Assembly (NCBI GenBank): GCA_001778375.1
Contig: MFGV01000027.1
Span: 1-34,887 of the forward strand
DNA: 34,887 nucleotides
Origin: Candidatus Firestonebacteria bacterium RIFOXYD2_FULL_39_29
Lineage (GTDB): Bacteria > Oederibacteriota > D2-FULL-39-29
Reading direction: 5' to 3'
The notes beneath the pieces were generated by a model. The model was not told the origin of the DNA. It worked only from the letters and a program-made list of their open reading frames with translations, and made no database searches. Below, one piece after another: positions 33,304 to 34,887 of the stretch. Numbering within the stretch: position 1 is the stretch's first letter; the number at the start of each line of letters is the position of its first letter. Made by a program: the position numbers and the translations under genes.

Positions 33304-33509
33304 TCAAATATCTTAATTACATTTCAACTTTCTCGTTTTTAACTCATGGACAGGCTACGCTTATTTTGTTTCTTTGAGTGCTAAGGGTCTTTTGTTCCTA
33401 ATATAACACCAAATATCTTTTCCAACTTCTTTAATACTCTATATTTTAGAAACGGCCGGCTCATTGCTGTTTGCTTCCTTTCACCCCTGAAACTTAGTTC
33501 CTATATATT
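33304..33509. other. Gene-poor stretch between hicA and the LolA-like remnant
   Basis: It holds one 27-codon ORF on the minus strand (33381-33464, starting MSRPFLKYRVLKKLEK) with AAGGAAG about 10 nt upstream. Nothing identifies it. No promoter, terminator or repeat is convincing here. Confidence 0.3.
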
Positions 33510-33731
33510 TTACAATTCCAGAAAATCTTCCAGTTTTATTTCGACATCATTTATAATACTTCTTAAAAGACCCCTGCCGAGATCTTCACCTTTATGCAAT
33601 GGGACTACAGTACATCTGCCATCCGGATGTCTCCAGAATGTATGACTACCTTTTTGCCGGACAAATTCAAATCCTGCTTTTTTAAGTTTTCTACAAACTA
33701 CACGTCCGGAAATTGGAATAAGCCGTGTCAT
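33510..33731 (-). CDS. hicA: HicA-type mRNA interferase toxin
   Basis: 73 residues with the double-stranded RNA-binding-like HicA fold: GFEFVRQKGSHTFWRHPDG with the catalytic His30, then VVPLHKGEDLGRGLLRSII. It cleaves translated mRNA when released from HicB. Slightly longer than the usual ~60 residues, N-terminal end MTRLIPISGRVVCRKLKK included. Its ATG overlaps the hicB stop (ATGA), so toxin synthesis depends on antitoxin translation. Confidence 0.92.
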   Translation of the reverse strand: MTRLIPISGRVVCRKLKKAGFEFVRQKGSHTFWRHPDGRCTVVPLHKGEDLGRGLLRSIINDVEIKLEDFLEL

Positions 33732-33955
33732 ACTCTAACTTCAACCTGCTGAACACCTACAAATTCTGATATATTCACAACAGACTTATCATGTTTCTTA
33801 ACTTCCAAGCATAACTGTATTGCTTCCTGTATTCTCTTCAAAAGTTCTTGTATAGTTTTTGCCTGAGAATGACACCCCGGAAGATCCGGTACTTTTGCGA
33901 CGTACATATTGTCTTCATCTTTTTCTATCAAAACAGATAACTTATACATTTTCAT
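33728..33955 (-). CDS. hicB: HicB-type antitoxin
   Basis: 75 residues: the partially degraded RNase H fold of HicB, with VAKVPDLPGCHSQAKTIQELLKRIQEAI (18-45). It has no obvious C-terminal DNA-binding domain, so it is the short form; autoregulation would need another factor or the toxin. It precedes hicA, antitoxin first. GGAGGT lies 5 nt before the ATG. An extended -10 promoter is just upstream at 33986-33994. Confidence 0.9.
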   Translation of the reverse strand: MKMYKLSVLIEKDEDNMYVAKVPDLPGCHSQAKTIQELLKRIQEAIQLCLEVKKHDKSVVNISEFVGVQQVEVRV

Positions 33956-33985
33956 AGCTTACCTCCAGAATTACTTCACGTTTCT

Positions 33986-33994
33986 ATTGTACCA
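33986..33994 (-). promoter_or_regulatory. Extended -10 promoter for hicBA
   Basis: On the minus strand TGGTACAAT (TG-n-TACAAT). The -35 region is weak. Distance to the hicB ATG is about 30 nt. The rest of the 33956-34157 gap has nothing else supported. Confidence 0.5.
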
Positions 33995-34157
33995 TATTTT
34001 TAAGCTTTTTCCCATTTCCAGATTTTACGGTACACCTTTAAAATGTTAAACTCACATAACTTTTACTTTCAAATATATCAACAAAAGGATTGCTGTGCAT
34101 AATTTAATGATATGCCTGATTAATATGATATTTGCTGTATTTAAATATAAAAAGTAA

Positions 34158-34457
34158 TTAATCCGGGTGAGGAACTATTGCAAAAACAGTTATTTCTTTG
34201 GCTTGCGGGCCGTAATAGAAAAATATTCTATGTGCTCCTGGTGTATTATTTTCAGCATAAGCTTCAAATATTTTTTCTCCACGAGGGCCAAAGACAGTAT
34301 AATACTCGTGTGTATTTAGGCTAGGATGCCTGGGATTTGTTTTAAAATATCCAATTGCTTTTGCTACTGCTTTGTATCTTTTTTTTAAGTCCGGAGAAGT
34401 TCTTATTAAATGAAGCTGCGCATCAGCTTTATTTGAAAATAATATCTTAAAATTCAT
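34158..34457 (-). CDS. RelE/ParE-superfamily toxin
   Basis: 99 residues. The N terminus FKILFSNKADAQLHLI and C terminus HRIFFYYGPQAKEITVFAIVPHPD match the RelE/ParE fold (a short helix pair then a beta sheet). ParE-like gyrase poison or RelE-like ribosomal RNase cannot be separated without structure. It follows its antitoxin with a 4-bp ATGA overlap, the standard toxin-antitoxin arrangement. Confidence 0.8.
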   Translation of the reverse strand: MNFKILFSNKADAQLHLIRTSPDLKKRYKAVAKAIGYFKTNPRHPSLNTHEYYTVFGPRGEKIFEAYAENNTPGAHRIFFYYGPQAKEITVFAIVPHPD

Positions 34458-34798
34458 ACTTCTTTAAGATATTTATTCAAGTTATTGACTTTTTTTACCC
34501 TTCCTGCTTTGGCATCTTCAAGCCCTTCATGAAATTCTCTAGATAACTTATTATCCTGATAAAGCCATGCTTCGTTAACAGGCACATTAATATAAGGCTT
34601 TAGTAAGATATCGCCATTATTGGCTACAAAAACACGATATGAATCTATTTTCATCATCTTAGAGTTTATTTTAATCTGTTTATCTCCAAGAGCAATACGA
34701 TGTTTAGAATCTAGAGATTTTATTGCACAGGAAATAAACTTTTCGTGGATATCGATAGTATCCTTTTTTTTAGAAATTTTATTTATAGTGGTTTTCAT
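34454..34798 (-). CDS. Antitoxin of the RelE/ParE-like pair (AbrB/MazE-like)
   Basis: 114 residues. Residues 50-85 (IDSYRVFVANNGDILLKPYINVPVNEAWLYQD) have the short beta-strand, Gly-turn pattern of SpoVT/AbrB-type DNA-binding domains, and the C-terminal helices (LSREFHEGLEDAKAGRVKKV and on) resemble toxin-wrapping tails. Family assignment is by pattern, not a firm match. GGAGG lies 7 nt before the ATG. A 24-bp palindrome (34818-34841) just upstream is a probable autoregulatory operator. Confidence 0.65.
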   Translation of the reverse strand: MKTTINKISKKKDTIDIHEKFISCAIKSLDSKHRIALGDKQIKINSKMMKIDSYRVFVANNGDILLKPYINVPVNEAWLYQDNKLSREFHEGLEDAKAGRVKKVNNLNKYLKEV

Positions 34799-34809
34799 AA
34801 TATCCTCCT

Positions 34810-34841
34810 AGTATAATGTTCACATGAAAGTTTCAGTGAAC
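34810..34841 (-). promoter_or_regulatory. Promoter and palindromic operator of the terminal toxin-antitoxin pair
   Basis: A -10 element TATACT (34815-34810, minus strand) lies next to a 24-bp nested palindrome at 34818-34841: outer arms GTTCAC/GTGAAC, inner TGAAA/TTTCA. The palindrome covers the spacer and -35, the usual site for repression by an antitoxin or antitoxin-toxin complex. Confidence 0.55.
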
Positions 34842-34887
34842 AGATGACTTAAATTTGCTAAAATATATTATGTTCTTTGCCAGAAGC

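Overview
Chromosomal segment of a bacterium, estimated by eye at about 40% GC. It is strongly Shine-Dalgarno led (most starts have GGAGG-like sites) and uses TTG starts for smc and topA. Every protein gene lies on the minus strand; the only plus-strand genes are a tRNA and a putative small RNA at the left edge. Several gene neighbourhoods echo Firmicutes (sua5-ywlE-rpiB-glyA; dprA-topA-xer). A LolA-like gene remnant and the odd smc and ATP synthase arrangements argue against a standard Firmicute. An uncultured candidate-phylum bacterium is likely, but the lineage cannot be fixed from sequence alone.

Layout, in the direction of transcription (right to left). At the right edge are two toxin-antitoxin pairs: an AbrB-like antitoxin with a RelE/ParE-like toxin, and HicB with HicA. 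Next come gene debris, an exported HEAT-like protein, and an ORF-less group II intron. A strong promoter at 31100-31127 then drives a regulatory and DNA-processing operon: membrane SpoIIE-type phosphatase, a fused STAS / zinc ribbon / anti-sigma kinase, a small coiled protein, dprA, topA and a Xer recombinase. After that come arginine biosynthesis (argB, argD, argF, argG, argH), guaA, part of the F1 ATPase (atpG, atpD, atpC), prfB with its programmed frameshift, a methyltransferase, smc, purE, sua5, a ywlE-type phosphatase, rpiB, glyA, a dCMP deaminase and a WecA/TagO-type transferase. A separate NYN-domain gene with its own promoter ends the block, convergent with a roughly 65-nt small RNA and a tRNA whose anticodon reads ACU.

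Within operons the genes are tightly coupled by TAATG, ATGA or 10-17 bp overlaps. The longer gaps are unusual. Nearly all hold degenerate tandem arrays with a period of 9 bp (unit near GTYYRTAAR) or 7 bp (unit near CTARNAN), often in inverted pairs that could fold into hairpins. Other dispersed repeats are mixed in, including a 156-bp palindromic element in two 97%-identical copies on either side of argG.

Most noteworthy: the intergenic period-7/period-9 arrays; an Smc with canonical heads but no recognisable hinge domain; a one-polypeptide partner-switch protein next to its phosphatase; the tRNA with an ACU anticodon; and the promoter-hairpin-terminator small RNA.
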